A DNA stretch of 64,000 nt, from positions 13,866 to 77,865 of the forward strand of contig NZ_QUEM01000017.1 of the NCBI RefSeq assembly GCF_003477995.1. Reading direction: 5' to 3'. Positions within the stretch are counted from its first letter, which is position 1. Each line of letters opens with the position of its first letter. Origin of the DNA: Bacteroides sp. OF04-15BH (GTDB lineage: Bacteria > Bacteroidota > Bacteroidia > Bacteroidales > Bacteroidaceae). Of this stretch, positions 42,656-52,503 are shown one piece after another. The position numbers and the translations under genes are program-made. The notes below the pieces were generated by a model. It saw only the letters and a program-made list of their open reading frames with translations, ran no database searches and was not told the origin of the DNA.

Positions 42656-43348
42656 ATGAATACAATATTGGTAGTGGAGGATGATTTGCGTGTTGCTAAT
42701 CTGTTGAAGGGAGGATTGGAAGAAAAGGGCTATCAGTTATTGGTGGCCTATGACGGCGTCAGTGCCTGGCGTCTGTTTCAGTCACAAGCCGCAGATCTGG
42801 TGATTTCCGATGTGATTCTCCCCAAAATGGATGGTTTTGAGTTGTGTCGCCTGATCAAGCAAAGCAGTCCCCAGACACCGGTACTGATGCTCACGGCTTT
42901 AGGAACAACTGATGACAAGTTGCAGGGGTTTGATTCCGGAGCAGATGATTATCTGGTGAAACCTTTTGATTTTCGGGAACTGGATGCTCGGATACGGGTT
43001 CTTCTGAAACGTCATAAGGGAGCTCCGGTTGAGCAACCCGTACGTATCACTTATGCCGATCTGGAGATAGACCTCTTGCGGAAGGAAGTACGGCGGAACG
43101 GCATTTTCATCAAGCTTTCCCCAAAAGAGTATCATCTTTTGCTGTATATGGCCGAGCATGCCGAGCGGGTAGTCTCCCGTGTAGAAATTGCCGAGCATGT
43201 CTGGAATACCCATTTTGATACCGGAACCAATTTTATTGACGTATATATCAATTACCTGCGGAAGAAAATCGACCGGGATTTTTCTACGAACTTAATTCAC
43301 ACCAAACCCGGAATCGGTTTTATTTTGATGCAGAATTATGAAAATTAG
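42656..43348 (+). CDS. OmpR-family response regulator
   Basis: This 230-aa protein has a receiver domain (VVEDDLRVANLLK; phospho-acceptor Asp52 in LVISDVILPKMDGFE; Lys in YLVKPFDF) and a winged-helix DNA-binding domain (LSPKEYHLLLYMAEHAERVVSR...YINYLRKKI). It overlaps its histidine kinase gene by 11 bases, so the two form a cognate pair. The regulon is not indicated; the neighbouring DUF5686 gene is divergent. Confidence 0.95.
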   Translation: MNTILVVEDDLRVANLLKGGLEEKGYQLLVAYDGVSAWRLFQSQAADLVISDVILPKMDGFELCRLIKQSSPQTPVLMLTALGTTDDKLQGFDSGADDYLVKPFDFRELDARIRVLLKRHKGAPVEQPVRITYADLEIDLLRKEVRRNGIFIKLSPKEYHLLLYMAEHAERVVSRVEIAEHVWNTHFDTGTNFIDVYINYLRKKIDRDFSTNLIHTKPGIGFILMQNYEN

Positions 43349-44702
43349 AACATCTCTGGCTTTAAAGTACACAGTTGTTACAGCCACTGTTTTTTTTCTG
43401 TGTATGATGACCGTCTATTATTTGAGTGAACGTATTCGGAGCAATACTTTTTATCATACTCTGAAAAGCGAGGCGGTGACCAAGGCGCATTTGTTTCTGT
43501 CGCACAAGGCAGATGCGCAGACCATGCACTCTATCTATAAAAACAACAAATCGTTTATCCATGAGGTTGAGGTAGCTGTTTATACTCCTGATTTTAAAAT
43601 GGTATATCACGATGCAGCGGAACATGACGTGATTAAGGAGACGCCGGAACTGATACACGATATCGTGTCGAACGGTACCAAGGAATGGTATCAGGGAGCA
43701 GAGCAGGCGGTAGGTTTGCTCTATCATTATCAGGGAGTTCCTTATGTCATTACGGCAGTTGCCTATGACGGATATGGTTATCAGAATCTTCGTGAATTGC
43801 GCGATATTCTCTGGCTTCTTTTGTTGCTGGATGTGTCCGTTCTGTTTCTGGCCGGATTTTTCCTGGCTTATATCGCCCTGAAGCCCATCCGTTTTCTGGT
43901 TCGTGAAACCGAGCAGATTACCGCATCTCAGATTAACCGGCGTTTGCCGGTGCGCAATCAGGATGAGATCGGGGAATTGGCGACAACTTTTAATGCCCTG
44001 TTAGAGCGGTTGGAAGTTTCCTTTAATGCCCAGAAACAGTTTGTGAGCCATGCGTCGCATGAATTGCGTACCCCTTTGGCTTCGCTCACGGCCGAATTGG
44101 ATCTGGCGTTACAGAAAGACCGTACAGTGTCACAGTATCGTGAAGCTTTGGAGAATGCCTTGTCTGATGCCCGTAAGATGGGGCGTTTGATTAGCGGATT
44201 GCTTGATCTGGCTAAGGTTGATTATGGAGCGGAGCGCATACGTATGGAGGAAATCCGTATTGATGAATTACTCTTGGATGTGCGTACGATGATTTTACGG
44301 GCCCATCCTTCTTATCAAATAGAGTTGGTTTTTGCACAGGAAAGTGAGGATGCCGACGATCTGACCTTATACGGCAACAGTTATCTGATGCGTATCGCAT
44401 TAAGTAATCTGATTGAAAACAACTGTAAATATTCCGAGGATCATACTTCGTTTGTGCAGATCTCGTTTTGGAAAGATAGCCTGGTGTTGCGTTTTTCCGA
44501 TAACGGTATCGGTATGACTCCTGATGAGGTGCAGCAGGTGTTCACTTTGTTTTATCGGGGAGCGGAAGGGCAGCATTATGATGGTCATGGCATCGGTATG
44601 ACTCTGGTGCAAAAGATTGTCACCTTACATCGGGGGCGGATTTCCATATCTTCGGAGGAGAAAAAAGGGACAACCTTTATTGTGGAATTACCCCATCTGT
44701 AA
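43338..44702 (+). CDS. sensor histidine kinase
   Basis: This 454-aa membrane kinase has TM helices at about residues 8-26 and 153-176, a periplasmic sensor of about 125 residues between them, a HAMP linker (RETEQITASQINRRLPVRNQ), a HisKA domain with the phospho-acceptor His in FVSHASHELRTPLASL, and an HATPase_c domain (N box SNLIENNCKYSED, G1 FSDNGIGM, G2 GHGIGMTLVQ). The signal is unknown. Co-transcribed with the response regulator upstream. Confidence 0.95.
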   Translation: MKIRTSLALKYTVVTATVFFLCMMTVYYLSERIRSNTFYHTLKSEAVTKAHLFLSHKADAQTMHSIYKNNKSFIHEVEVAVYTPDFKMVYHDAAEHDVIKETPELIHDIVSNGTKEWYQGAEQAVGLLYHYQGVPYVITAVAYDGYGYQNLRELRDILWLLLLLDVSVLFLAGFFLAYIALKPIRFLVRETEQITASQINRRLPVRNQDEIGELATTFNALLERLEVSFNAQKQFVSHASHELRTPLASLTAELDLALQKDRTVSQYREALENALSDARKMGRLISGLLDLAKVDYGAERIRMEEIRIDELLLDVRTMILRAHPSYQIELVFAQESEDADDLTLYGNSYLMRIALSNLIENNCKYSEDHTSFVQISFWKDSLVLRFSDNGIGMTPDEVQQVFTLFYRGAEGQHYDGHGIGMTLVQKIVTLHRGRISISSEEKKGTTFIVELPHL

Positions 44703-44790
44703 AAAAGTATGCTTTTTTCTCGTGGAAATCTCAGATTATCCTTATTTTTGTTTTCAGAATAATTTTAATTGATAATAAACACATAAACAC

Positions 44791-45567
44791 ATGGGATTAG
44801 GAAAATGGATCGGAGGAGCTATGGGCTTTGTTGCTTTAGGTCCTTTAGGAGCTTTGGCCGGTTATTTTATCGGCCGTCTTTTTGACCGTGCTTCCGAAGA
44901 GGAGGCTGCTTTGGGAAATGCTTCTGCCGGTGGAGGATCGGCTGAAGGTCAGCGTAACAGTTTTCTTTTTTCTTTATTGGTCATGGCTTCGTATGTTATT
45001 CGGGCCGACCGTAAGATTATGCATAGCGAAATGGAGTTTGTCCGTCAGTTTCTGCGTACTCGTTTTGGCGAAGGGGCTGTTATAGAAGGAGAACAGATTT
45101 TGCTGCATTTGTTCGAAGAAGCCAAGAAAATGGATGCTGCCGTTCCGGGAGGCTATAAAAAGACCATTACCGATTGTGGTGCTCAGATTGCAGCCAATAT
45201 GAGTTATGAGCAGCGCATTCAGCTTTTGAGTTTCCTGGTGCAGATTGCACAAAGCGACGGACATATCTGTTCGGACGAGGTTACCGCCTTGCGGGATGTT
45301 GCTTTGGCTATGGGACTCTCTACTCAGGAGTTGGACTCCTTGTTGCACCTTCGTGGAGATTCTCTGGAAGAGGCTTATCAGGTGCTGGAAATTACTCCAT
45401 CAGCAACAGACGAAGAAGTGAAAGCTGCTTATCGCCGTTTGGCTTTGAAGCATCATCCGGATCGTGTGGCTGCTTTGGGTGAGGATGTACGACGTGCAGC
45501 CGAGGAGAAGTTTCAGCAGATTAATAATGCCAAGGAGGAAATCTATAAGGCCAGAGGCTTAAAGTAA
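44791..45567 (+). CDS. TerB/DnaJ-domain co-chaperone (DjlA-like)
   Basis: This 258-aa protein has a short hydrophobic glycine-rich N-terminus (GKWIGGAMGFVALGPLGALAGYFIGRLF) that may insert in the membrane as in DjlA, a TerB helical domain (residues about 50-180), and a C-terminal J domain (AYQVLEITPSATDEEVKAAYRRLALKHHPDRV) with the HPD motif. It would stimulate DnaK ATPase at the inner membrane. It is transcribed alone; a TATTTTTG -7 box lies at 44743-44750. Confidence 0.9.
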   Translation: MGLGKWIGGAMGFVALGPLGALAGYFIGRLFDRASEEEAALGNASAGGGSAEGQRNSFLFSLLVMASYVIRADRKIMHSEMEFVRQFLRTRFGEGAVIEGEQILLHLFEEAKKMDAAVPGGYKKTITDCGAQIAANMSYEQRIQLLSFLVQIAQSDGHICSDEVTALRDVALAMGLSTQELDSLLHLRGDSLEEAYQVLEITPSATDEEVKAAYRRLALKHHPDRVAALGEDVRRAAEEKFQQINNAKEEIYKARGLK

Positions 45568-45585
45568 TCAGAAAGGTATTCTAAC

Positions 45586-45645
45586 AATAAATCCCATAAT
45601 CGTGAATGGTTCCATTCAGAGATTATGGGATTTATTATATTGTTC
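45586..45645. terminator. long bidirectional hairpin
   Basis: A 16-bp outer stem (45586-45601 with 45621-45636) encloses an inner 7-bp stem (TGAATGG 45603-45609, CCATTCA 45612-45618). It sits between the convergent DjlA-like and DUF4270 genes. Confidence 0.8.
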
Positions 45646-47073
45646 TTATTGTGAGAATTTACTATATATCACATTGATGGATATCGGTTGATTTTCTCCA
45701 ACCAGACGGATGCTGTTCAGTTTCATGTCCAAAAGCAGTCTGCTTGAAGAAGATGATGAAGAGCTTGAACCTTGACTGTTTGAGGTTGTTACCGGAATCA
45801 GTACCACCTTGTTCCAGTCCGGATTTTGCTTTTCCCATTCAGCTTCGGACAGTCCTGTTTTTTTCATACCCTGCTTCTTTTCTTCTTTGCAATAAGATAC
45901 CAGACGGGCAATATTAGAGAATGCATACTGGTTTACATTGAAACTGGTACTGTATGAAGTAATGTTGTCCACCTTCTTCTTTTCTTCAAAGAATGAATTC
46001 ATGTCCTGTTTTCGAACGAGCAATAATGTCTGTGGAATTCCCAGGGCATAATTGCTGGTGTTGAAATCATTGTATCGGTTCAGGGTCACCTTCACGTTGC
46101 TGACGCTGTCATTTTCATGATTCCGGTAGATGTCGTCAACAGGCAGTTCCATTTGGGTATAAAGTCCGGCCGGTGTCTTGATGTAAGTGTGTGAAGAGGC
46201 CAGTGAAGACTGTAGCAGCTCGTCAACACCATGAACATCTATCCGGTTGCTCTGGATGACTTCTCCGGTAGCAGAGAAGCGGGTAATACCGGTCATGACA
46301 GAATCCTTTTCCGTGTATGTGAAATACACATCCAGGGCACTGACATCCAGATAGAGCATGGTACCGTCTCCCTGAGTCAGATTGAAGTAAAATCCCGGAC
46401 ATACATGATGTATGAAATCAAAGGAACTTTTGAAGAAATCCGGATTCTCATAATATTTGTTCAGAATGAAAGATCCATATTCTACTGGCAGTTTCACCCG
46501 TATGTTCGGATAATAGTTGCTTCCATTTAAAGTACCTTCATCTTCCGTGTAATCTCTTGCGGTGAAGACTTTCTGGGCAATAGGAACTTTCCGGTTCGGG
46601 TTGATGAACTGGCTTAAATCCAGATTGGTGTAATAAGACTTTCCTTCTTCAATGACATTCAGGGTGTCCAGTTCATAAACATTCATCTTCATGACATTGG
46701 TGGAATCCCCGTAGAAATCATTGAAATAAAGTCTCACTTCTATAGAATCAGCAACGACCTGTCCGTTGGCATTCTTCCGCATCTGGCTTTTTTCCGGGAG
46801 CTTGTAATTCTCCATCGTATGAAACTGCGTCAGGAAGTCAGCTTTCACACTGGTATTGGTTTCTGGATCCGTAACCTGACCCAGATAGCAGGTACCATTG
46901 ACGGCAGGGAGTGAATCTACCCGAATCGTAGTTGTCTTCATTTGGAATTGGGTATAAGAAGACGTGATCTGGTCACTATCCTCATAAATACCCAGATTGG
47001 CTGTATTGTCATCACAGGCTCCCAAAGCTGCGGCAGCAAGGACGATCCATAAGAATTTGGCTTTCATTTTCAA
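45646..47073 (-). CDS. DUF4270 family lipoprotein
   Basis: This 475-aa protein has a lipoprotein signal with lipobox LGAC (Cys about residue 20) followed by DDNTANLG, then the DUF4270 pattern (VDSLPAVNGTCYLGQVTDPETNTSVKADFLTQF; a C-terminal serine tract near residue 440). Function is unknown. It is co-oriented with the GT5-like gene, whose stop lies 19 bases upstream, and this pairing recurs in Bacteroidetes. Confidence 0.85.
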   Translation of the reverse strand: MKMKAKFLWIVLAAAALGACDDNTANLGIYEDSDQITSSYTQFQMKTTTIRVDSLPAVNGTCYLGQVTDPETNTSVKADFLTQFHTMENYKLPEKSQMRKNANGQVVADSIEVRLYFNDFYGDSTNVMKMNVYELDTLNVIEEGKSYYTNLDLSQFINPNRKVPIAQKVFTARDYTEDEGTLNGSNYYPNIRVKLPVEYGSFILNKYYENPDFFKSSFDFIHHVCPGFYFNLTQGDGTMLYLDVSALDVYFTYTEKDSVMTGITRFSATGEVIQSNRIDVHGVDELLQSSLASSHTYIKTPAGLYTQMELPVDDIYRNHENDSVSNVKVTLNRYNDFNTSNYALGIPQTLLLVRKQDMNSFFEEKKKVDNITSYSTSFNVNQYAFSNIARLVSYCKEEKKQGMKKTGLSEAEWEKQNPDWNKVVLIPVTTSNSQGSSSSSSSSSRLLLDMKLNSIRLVGENQPISINVIYSKFSQ

Positions 47074-47092
47074 AAAAATTGGGATTAGCTAA

Positions 47093-47914
47093 TTAGCCGT
47101 TCTTTCCTTCACTCCAGACCTTGTCATAAAAGTCTGCATAAGCGTCTGCATAGTTTTCGCCGGGGTATTCCAACACCGGAATATTATTTGCATGCGCATA
47201 TTCGGCGATGTTTGGATTGGCTTTATCTCCGGCCATAATCAAACCGTCGGAATATTTTACGGCCAGTTTGTTCAGTTCTTCAAAAGTGAAATCCTGGCTG
47301 AACTCACTTAAAACAGATGCATCTACATCCTTGTAGGCAATGCAGTTGCCGAAGTTGGCACCCAGATTCTGTTTTAATTCGTCGTTATGCAGGGCATATA
47401 CCACTTTGGAATCGCAGAATGAAGGCTCATCCTTATAAGCTGTTTTGATATAAAGAGGTACCAAGGCCGACATCCATCCCTGGCAATGGATCACATCGGG
47501 GGTCCATCTGAGTTTCTTTACGGTCTCCAGCACACCGCGGGCATAGAAAATAGCTCTTTCGCCATTGTCTTCATATTCGTTACCCTCCTCATCGGTGGCC
47601 ATTTGTCTTTTCATAAAATAGTCGTCGTTATCGATGAAGTACACCTGCATGCGGGCTGCCTGAATTGAGGCAACCTTGATAATCAGCGGATGGTCTGTAT
47701 CATCGATAATCAGATTCATGCCCGACAGACGAATCACTTCGTGAAGTTGGTTTCTGCGTTCGTTGATGTTTCCCCACTTAGGCATGAAGGTTCTGATTTC
47801 GCGTCCTTTTTCTTGTATGCTTTGCGGTAAATAGCGTCCCATGACAGATAATTCTGTTTCTGGAACATAAGGTACGATTTCTTGTGTTATAAATAAGATT
47901 TTTTTAGCCTCCAT
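47093..47914 (-). CDS. glycogen/starch-synthase N-terminal domain protein (GT5-like)
   Basis: This 273-aa protein corresponds only to the N-terminal acceptor half of GT5 glycogen synthases: KKILFITQEIVPYVPETELSVMGRYLPQSI, PDVIHCQGWMSALVPLYIK and VVYALHNDEL. The C-terminal donor-binding half of a GT-B enzyme is missing, and the usual KTGGL start loop reads ETELSV. Catalysis as a synthase is therefore unlikely unless it works with a partner. ATG 47914 is preferred. It is divergent from panC; a TATCTTTG -7 box lies on the minus strand at about 47952-47945. Confidence 0.78.
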   Translation of the reverse strand: MEAKKILFITQEIVPYVPETELSVMGRYLPQSIQEKGREIRTFMPKWGNINERRNQLHEVIRLSGMNLIIDDTDHPLIIKVASIQAARMQVYFIDNDDYFMKRQMATDEEGNEYEDNGERAIFYARGVLETVKKLRWTPDVIHCQGWMSALVPLYIKTAYKDEPSFCDSKVVYALHNDELKQNLGANFGNCIAYKDVDASVLSEFSQDFTFEELNKLAVKYSDGLIMAGDKANPNIAEYAHANNIPVLEYPGENYADAYADFYDKVWSEGKNG

Positions 47915-48103
47915 TGTATAATTCAAAATAATTAATCTTCTTGCAAAGATACGAAAAATATCCTGAAAGTCCTAAAAAACCGCCCTTCCTTCCAGGGGTT
48001 TCACATTTATTTTGTATTTAGTTTCCGAAAAACTTCCTTATATGGTAATTTATGTGTTATTTTGCGTGTTTTTCAGGAAACGTTAGTATCATTAAATATA
48101 AAA

Positions 48104-48955
48104 ATGAAGTTAATAAGTACAATTCAGGAGTTGAAGGAAGTTTTGGCTTCGGCTCGTAAGGAAGGGAAAAAAATCGGACTGGTTCCCACAATGGGAGCAT
48201 TGCATCGTGGACACGCCTCTCTGGTAGAGCGTTGTGTTGCTGAAAATGATCTGACAGTGGTCAGCGTCTTTTTGAATCCTACACAGTTTAATGACAAGGT
48301 CGATTTGGAGAAGTACCCCAGAACATTGGAGGCTGACTGTGCTTTGATGGAAGAGGTAGGAGCTTCAATCGTGTTTGCTCCTTCTGTAGAAGAGATGTAT
48401 CCCGAAGAAGATTTGCGTCGTTTCAGCTATCCTGAAGTAGATTCTGTGATGGAAGGTGCTTTCCGTCCGGGACATTTCAATGGGGTTTGTCAGATTGTAA
48501 GCAAACTTTTCTATATCGTGGAGCCGGATCGTGCTTACTTCGGCGAAAAGGATTTTCAGCAGATTGCTGTCATCAAGGCGATGGTGGCCGACTTGAAGAT
48601 TCCGGTAGAGATCATTCCGTGTCCTGTCGTACGTGAAGAAAGCGGACTGGCCATGAGCAGCCGTAACACTTTGTTATCGGATGAGGAGCGTCAGATTGCC
48701 GCCAATATTTATCAGATTCTGAAGAAAAGCAAACTGTTTGCAACCAACCATAGTCTCCTCGACACCAAGAATTATGTGATCGATACCATCAATTCAGTAG
48801 TTGGTCTGGAAGTGCAGTATTTCTCTATTGTCAATGGAGAAACCTTGCAGGATGTGACCCGTTGGGATGAGGCTGAACATATCGTGGGATGCATCACCGT
48901 ATTCTGTGGCGCTGCTCCGATCCGTTTGATTGATCATATCAGATATAAAGGATAA
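48104..48955 (+). CDS. panC: pantoate--beta-alanine ligase
   Basis: This 283-aa enzyme joins pantoate and beta-alanine with ATP. It has the HIGH-like motif [24 protein letters not shown], the EKDFQQ loop (FGEKDFQQ) and the KMSKS-like loop [19 protein letters not shown] 48104 gives the normal N-terminus. With panD 6 bases downstream it makes pantothenate from aspartate and pantoate. Confidence 0.97.
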   Translation: MKLISTIQELKEVLASARKEGKKIGLVPTMGALHRGHASLVERCVAENDLTVVSVFLNPTQFNDKVDLEKYPRTLEADCALMEEVGASIVFAPSVEEMYPEEDLRRFSYPEVDSVMEGAFRPGHFNGVCQIVSKLFYIVEPDRAYFGEKDFQQIAVIKAMVADLKIPVEIIPCPVVREESGLAMSSRNTLLSDEERQIAANIYQILKKSKLFATNHSLLDTKNYVIDTINSVVGLEVQYFSIVNGETLQDVTRWDEAEHIVGCITVFCGAAPIRLIDHIRYKG

Positions 48956-48961
48956 GAAATT

Positions 48962-49315
48962 ATGATGATAGAAGTCTTGAAGTCCAAACTGCATTGTGTG
49001 CGTGTTACAGAGGCAAATCTGAATTATATGGGCAGCATTACCATTGACGAGGATTTGTTGGATGCCGCCAATATGATTGCAGGAGAGAAAGTGCAGATTG
49101 TGAACAACAACAACGGAGAGCGTTTTGAAACCTATATTATTAAGGGAGAGCGCGGCTCGGGTTGTATTTGCCTGAATGGTGCGGCTGCCCGTAAGGTACA
49201 GGTGGGCGATATCTGTATTATTATCTCTTATGCTTTGATGGATTTTGAAGAGGCCAAGCATTTTACTCCGACAGTGGTCTTCCCGGATTCTACCACCAAT
49301 AAGGTGATTCGATAA
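48962..49315 (+). CDS. panD: aspartate 1-decarboxylase
   Basis: This 117-aa protein is a self-processing pyruvoyl enzyme that makes beta-alanine from aspartate. Cleavage is expected between Gly and Ser in NYMGSITID (about residues 24-25). Other conserved elements are [17 protein letters not shown]-like [14 protein letters not shown] and FPDSTTNKV. Last gene of panCD, ending at a very strong hairpin. Confidence 0.97.
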   Translation: MMIEVLKSKLHCVRVTEANLNYMGSITIDEDLLDAANMIAGEKVQIVNNNNGERFETYIIKGERGSGCICLNGAAARKVQVGDICIIISYALMDFEEAKHFTPTVVFPDSTTNKVIR

Positions 49316-49340
49316 GAGCATGACCTCATGCAGCTTGAAA

Positions 49341-49387
49341 ACAGACAGCCCGGAATTCTGAATAAGAATTCCGGGCTGTCTGTTTTT
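49341..49387. terminator. strong bidirectional terminator
   Basis: A perfect 19-bp stem (49341-49359 with 49365-49383), loop GAATA, then TTTTTT. It separates convergent panD and the TonB receptor gene. Confidence 0.9.
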
Positions 49388-51858
49388 TACATTTCTACCA
49401 GAATACGGAAATTGATCTGGCGTCCGGTCAGGTAATTGGGGACCGCATATTGCTGGTTGGTCACGTCGGTAACCCAATAATAGGAACTTACGTTGTTGAT
49501 GCCCAATATGTTGAATCCGTCCAGTCCCAACCAGATGTTACGGAAGGGGCGTGCCCACTTATGTGGATTGCGTCCGTCTTCATTATCCAGCAGACGATAG
49601 TTCATTCCGATATCCACACGCTTGTAGGCTGGTGCCCGGAATACCTGTTTCTCCAGTCCGGTATGTGGGGGACCGAAAGGCAAACCTCCGGCAACAGTCG
49701 CTTTCAGGTTCATCTGCCAGCGTGTTGTGCCGGGGAAGAAGTCCGTGAAGAAAAAGTTCACATTATAGCGCTGGTCTGTCGGTTGGGGCATGCTTTTCCC
49801 GTTGATGGTTTGCTGCGCTTTCATCAGGCTCAGACTGATCCAGGAGTCTGTACCTTCGATAAATTCTCCAAACAGTTTCAGGTCCACACCGGTGGTATAT
49901 CCTTTTCCGATATTCTCTCCGTAATAAACAATACGCACATTGTCCACATTATAAGGATTGATGCGGCTCAGAGCCTTGTAATACACTTCGGCGGTGAGCT
50001 TGAACAGTCGTTCACGCATGCTGAACTTATAGTCTCCTCCCAAAACTACCTGTATGGAGCGTGGTGAGCGGATACCTTTGTTCAGGGTGATATAGGTGGT
50101 TCCGTCTATGGTGGTCGTGTCGCGCAGCTCTTTATAGAACGGGGCCTGATAATAGATACCGGAAGCCAGTCTGAAGGTGAAACGGTCATTCCACGAAGGT
50201 ACATATCCCAAGGATACGCGGGGACTGAACAGCCATTCTTTATTCCAGTTCCAATAACTTAACCGGGCACCATAGTTCAGAGAGAACACTCCGGCATTGT
50301 TTTCAAAGCGCCAGGTATCCTGGGCAAAAAGCTCCATGCGGTTGCTGGTCATTTTCAGTTCGGGCGACCGCAGGCTGTAAATCAGCTCCAGTCGGGTAGG
50401 ATCGTGTGGGATGGAATATCCCGAAGAGTCTCTCATTTCCCATTCGTTGGCCTTTTCCTTGATGGCCTCGTTCTTCCAGGTAATTCCGCTCAGGATCTGA
50501 TGATTTCCGGCTTTCAGGTCATAGAGAAGCTTCAGGCTTTTCATGTTTGCATTCAGATAGTTGCGGGCATGTTCCAGATAAGTGCCCACACCCAGCTGTT
50601 CGCTGGTATTGGTTTCGCTGAGCCAGTATTGTCCCTGAATGTCGTATGTTTCGCGTTCCTGAGTCATAAAGGCCGATCCCAGCAGGCTCAGTTTGCTTTT
50701 CGGACCGAAATGCCGGCTCAGGCTGAAAGTTCCGAAGAATGTGCGGAACAGGTCTTTTTCCTGTCCGTCGAAATATACCTTGAAGGACTTGACATCCTGC
50801 ATGGTTCCGAAATTGGTATTTCGGTTTTCCGGTACAAAATCATATTTGTTTTGTGAAATGTTTCCAATGACGTCGAACGACCATTTCTTGTTGGGCTGCC
50901 AACTGATATAAGTCTGATAATCCAGGAAACTGGGATTATATTCTCCTTTGGTTTCCAGCGATCCCAGCAGATACTGGTTGGTCTTGTAGCGTATGCCGTG
51001 TGTCATGGTAAAGTTTCCTTTTTTCATACCGGCATACACGCTTCCTCCCAGCAGGCTCAGAGCCACTTTGGCTTCGTTATGCTGTGGCCTTTTGTAGGTG
51101 ATGTCCAGAACAGACGACATTTTGTCTCCATATTGGGCATCGAATCCTCCTGCCGAGAAATTGATTTTCTCCACCATGTCGCTGTTGATGACGCTTAATC
51201 CCTCCTGTTGTCCGGAGCTGATCAGCAACGGGCGGTACACCTCAACCCCGTTGATATAGACACTGTTTTCGTCGAAACTTCCTCCGCGTACATTATATTG
51301 GGAACTCAGTTCGTTGTGTGTGCTCACACCGGCCTGCGTTGCCACCAGTTCTTCCACTGCATTTCCGGTAGTCGAGGGCAGATGTTTCAGCTTTTCCGCA
51401 TCCAGTTGCTGGGTACCGCTCAGCTGGCGCCGCACTTCCTTTACCGTCACACCGGCCAGGTCCAGGCTCATGGGTTTCATCATGATGTTCAGGGTCAGCT
51501 TGCCTTGCGGGTTTATCAGTTTCTTGGTGCGTTTCTGGAAGCCCATCATCTGATAGGTGATGACCACCGTATCGGCAGTTTGAAAGGTAAATTGATATTT
51601 TCCGTCCAGGTCAGTCGTGCTTCCCGCCAGTTGGTTTTCTACTTTTATGGTGACAAAAGCCAAGGGCGTCTGACTCTCGTCCAGAACCCGTCCCGACAGG
51701 GTTACCTGGTTTTGTGCTTGTATTGTTCCGGAGATGATGAGCAGTAATCCCCATAAAAAGTACGATAGTTTATTCTTCAGTTTCACGTTTTTAATCTGTT
51801 GTTTTCTTAGAGAACGTAAAATAAGGCTTTTTTTGTATATGATGTATGCTTTTTGCAT
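49387..51858 (-). CDS. TonB-dependent receptor with carboxypeptidase-regulatory-like domain
   Basis: This outer-membrane receptor of about 823 aa has a signal peptide, a CarboxypepD_reg-like domain (VTLSGRVLDESQTPLAFVTIKV), a plug (LKHLPSTTGNAVEELVATQAGVSTHNELSSQYNVRGGSFDENSVYING) and a beta-barrel ending in FRILVEM. No SusD partner is adjacent, so this is not a canonical SusCD pair. The start is uncertain: ATG 51858 leaves a long basic leader, whereas GTG 51786 gives an ideal signal peptide (VKLKNKLSYFLWGLLLIISG). ATG 51963 would overlap the divergent gene. Confidence 0.88.
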   Translation of the reverse strand: MQKAYIIYKKSLILRSLRKQQIKNVKLKNKLSYFLWGLLLIISGTIQAQNQVTLSGRVLDESQTPLAFVTIKVENQLAGSTTDLDGKYQFTFQTADTVVITYQMMGFQKRTKKLINPQGKLTLNIMMKPMSLDLAGVTVKEVRRQLSGTQQLDAEKLKHLPSTTGNAVEELVATQAGVSTHNELSSQYNVRGGSFDENSVYINGVEVYRPLLISSGQQEGLSVINSDMVEKINFSAGGFDAQYGDKMSSVLDITYKRPQHNEAKVALSLLGGSVYAGMKKGNFTMTHGIRYKTNQYLLGSLETKGEYNPSFLDYQTYISWQPNKKWSFDVIGNISQNKYDFVPENRNTNFGTMQDVKSFKVYFDGQEKDLFRTFFGTFSLSRHFGPKSKLSLLGSAFMTQERETYDIQGQYWLSETNTSEQLGVGTYLEHARNYLNANMKSLKLLYDLKAGNHQILSGITWKNEAIKEKANEWEMRDSSGYSIPHDPTRLELIYSLRSPELKMTSNRMELFAQDTWRFENNAGVFSLNYGARLSYWNWNKEWLFSPRVSLGYVPSWNDRFTFRLASGIYYQAPFYKELRDTTTIDGTTYITLNKGIRSPRSIQVVLGGDYKFSMRERLFKLTAEVYYKALSRINPYNVDNVRIVYYGENIGKGYTTGVDLKLFGEFIEGTDSWISLSLMKAQQTINGKSMPQPTDQRYNVNFFFTDFFPGTTRWQMNLKATVAGGLPFGPPHTGLEKQVFRAPAYKRVDIGMNYRLLDNEDGRNPHKWARPFRNIWLGLDGFNILGINNVSSYYWVTDVTNQQYAVPNYLTGRQINFRILVEM

Positions 51859-51909
51859 TGTATTTTTCAGTATTTTCGAAAAAAACTGTGTTCTCTGAAG
51901 AATCTTTTT

Positions 51910-51917
51910 TATCTTTG
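51910..51917 (+). promoter_or_regulatory. -7 element of the nitroreductase operon
   Basis: TATCTTTG, 37 bases before ATG 51955. Confidence 0.45.
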
Positions 51918-51954
51918 ATACGGCCTTTTTGTAAAAAAATAAAGAATACGGATC

Positions 51955-52500
51955 ATGACTCATTTTTATGATTTGGCAGCGCGTCGGCGCAGTATGCGCC
52001 AGTTTACGGAAGAAAGTCTTAGTCAGGATGAACTGGCGGCCCTGATGGGTACGGTTCTTATGGCTCCTTCTTCAAAAGGAACGTGCTGCTGGCAATTTAT
52101 TGTAATCGATGATAAAGCTTTGCTCCAGCAGTTGGCACAATGCAAGGAGCACGGTGCCGCCATGTTGGCCGATGCCCGTGCTGCCGTAGCCGTTCTGGCC
52201 GATCCTTCGGTCAGTGATGTCTGGGTAGAGGATGCTTCAGTGGCCACAACCTATTTGTTGTTGCAGGCTGAAGACTCCGGACTGGGTGCCTGCTGGGTAC
52301 AGATACGCAACCGTCAGGCGGCCGACGGTACGTCTGCCGAAGACGTCGTACGTCGCATCTTGAATGTTCCGGAGCATTTGCGCGTGCTCTCTCTGGTAGC
52401 TTTGGGGCACAAGGGCATGGAGCGCAAACCGTTCAATCCCGAACGCTTGAAATGGGACAAGGTACATCTCAATGTTTATCCGTCAGCAACAGAAGAATAA
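51955..52500 (+). CDS. nitroreductase family protein
   Basis: This 181-aa FMN-dependent oxidoreductase-like protein has the N-terminal motif RRSMRQFTEESLSQDEL (FMN phosphate binding), APSSKGTCCWQFIVIDD, EDASVATTYLLLQAEDSGLGACWVQIRNR, and a C-terminal VALGHKG. It is shorter than classic NfsB, like many Bacteroidetes members. The substrate is unknown. First of six co-directional genes to 55445, 3 bases before the next start. Confidence 0.9.
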   Translation: MTHFYDLAARRRSMRQFTEESLSQDELAALMGTVLMAPSSKGTCCWQFIVIDDKALLQQLAQCKEHGAAMLADARAAVAVLADPSVSDVWVEDASVATTYLLLQAEDSGLGACWVQIRNRQAADGTSAEDVVRRILNVPEHLRVLSLVALGHKGMERKPFNPERLKWDKVHLNVYPSATEE

Positions 52501-52503
52501 GCT

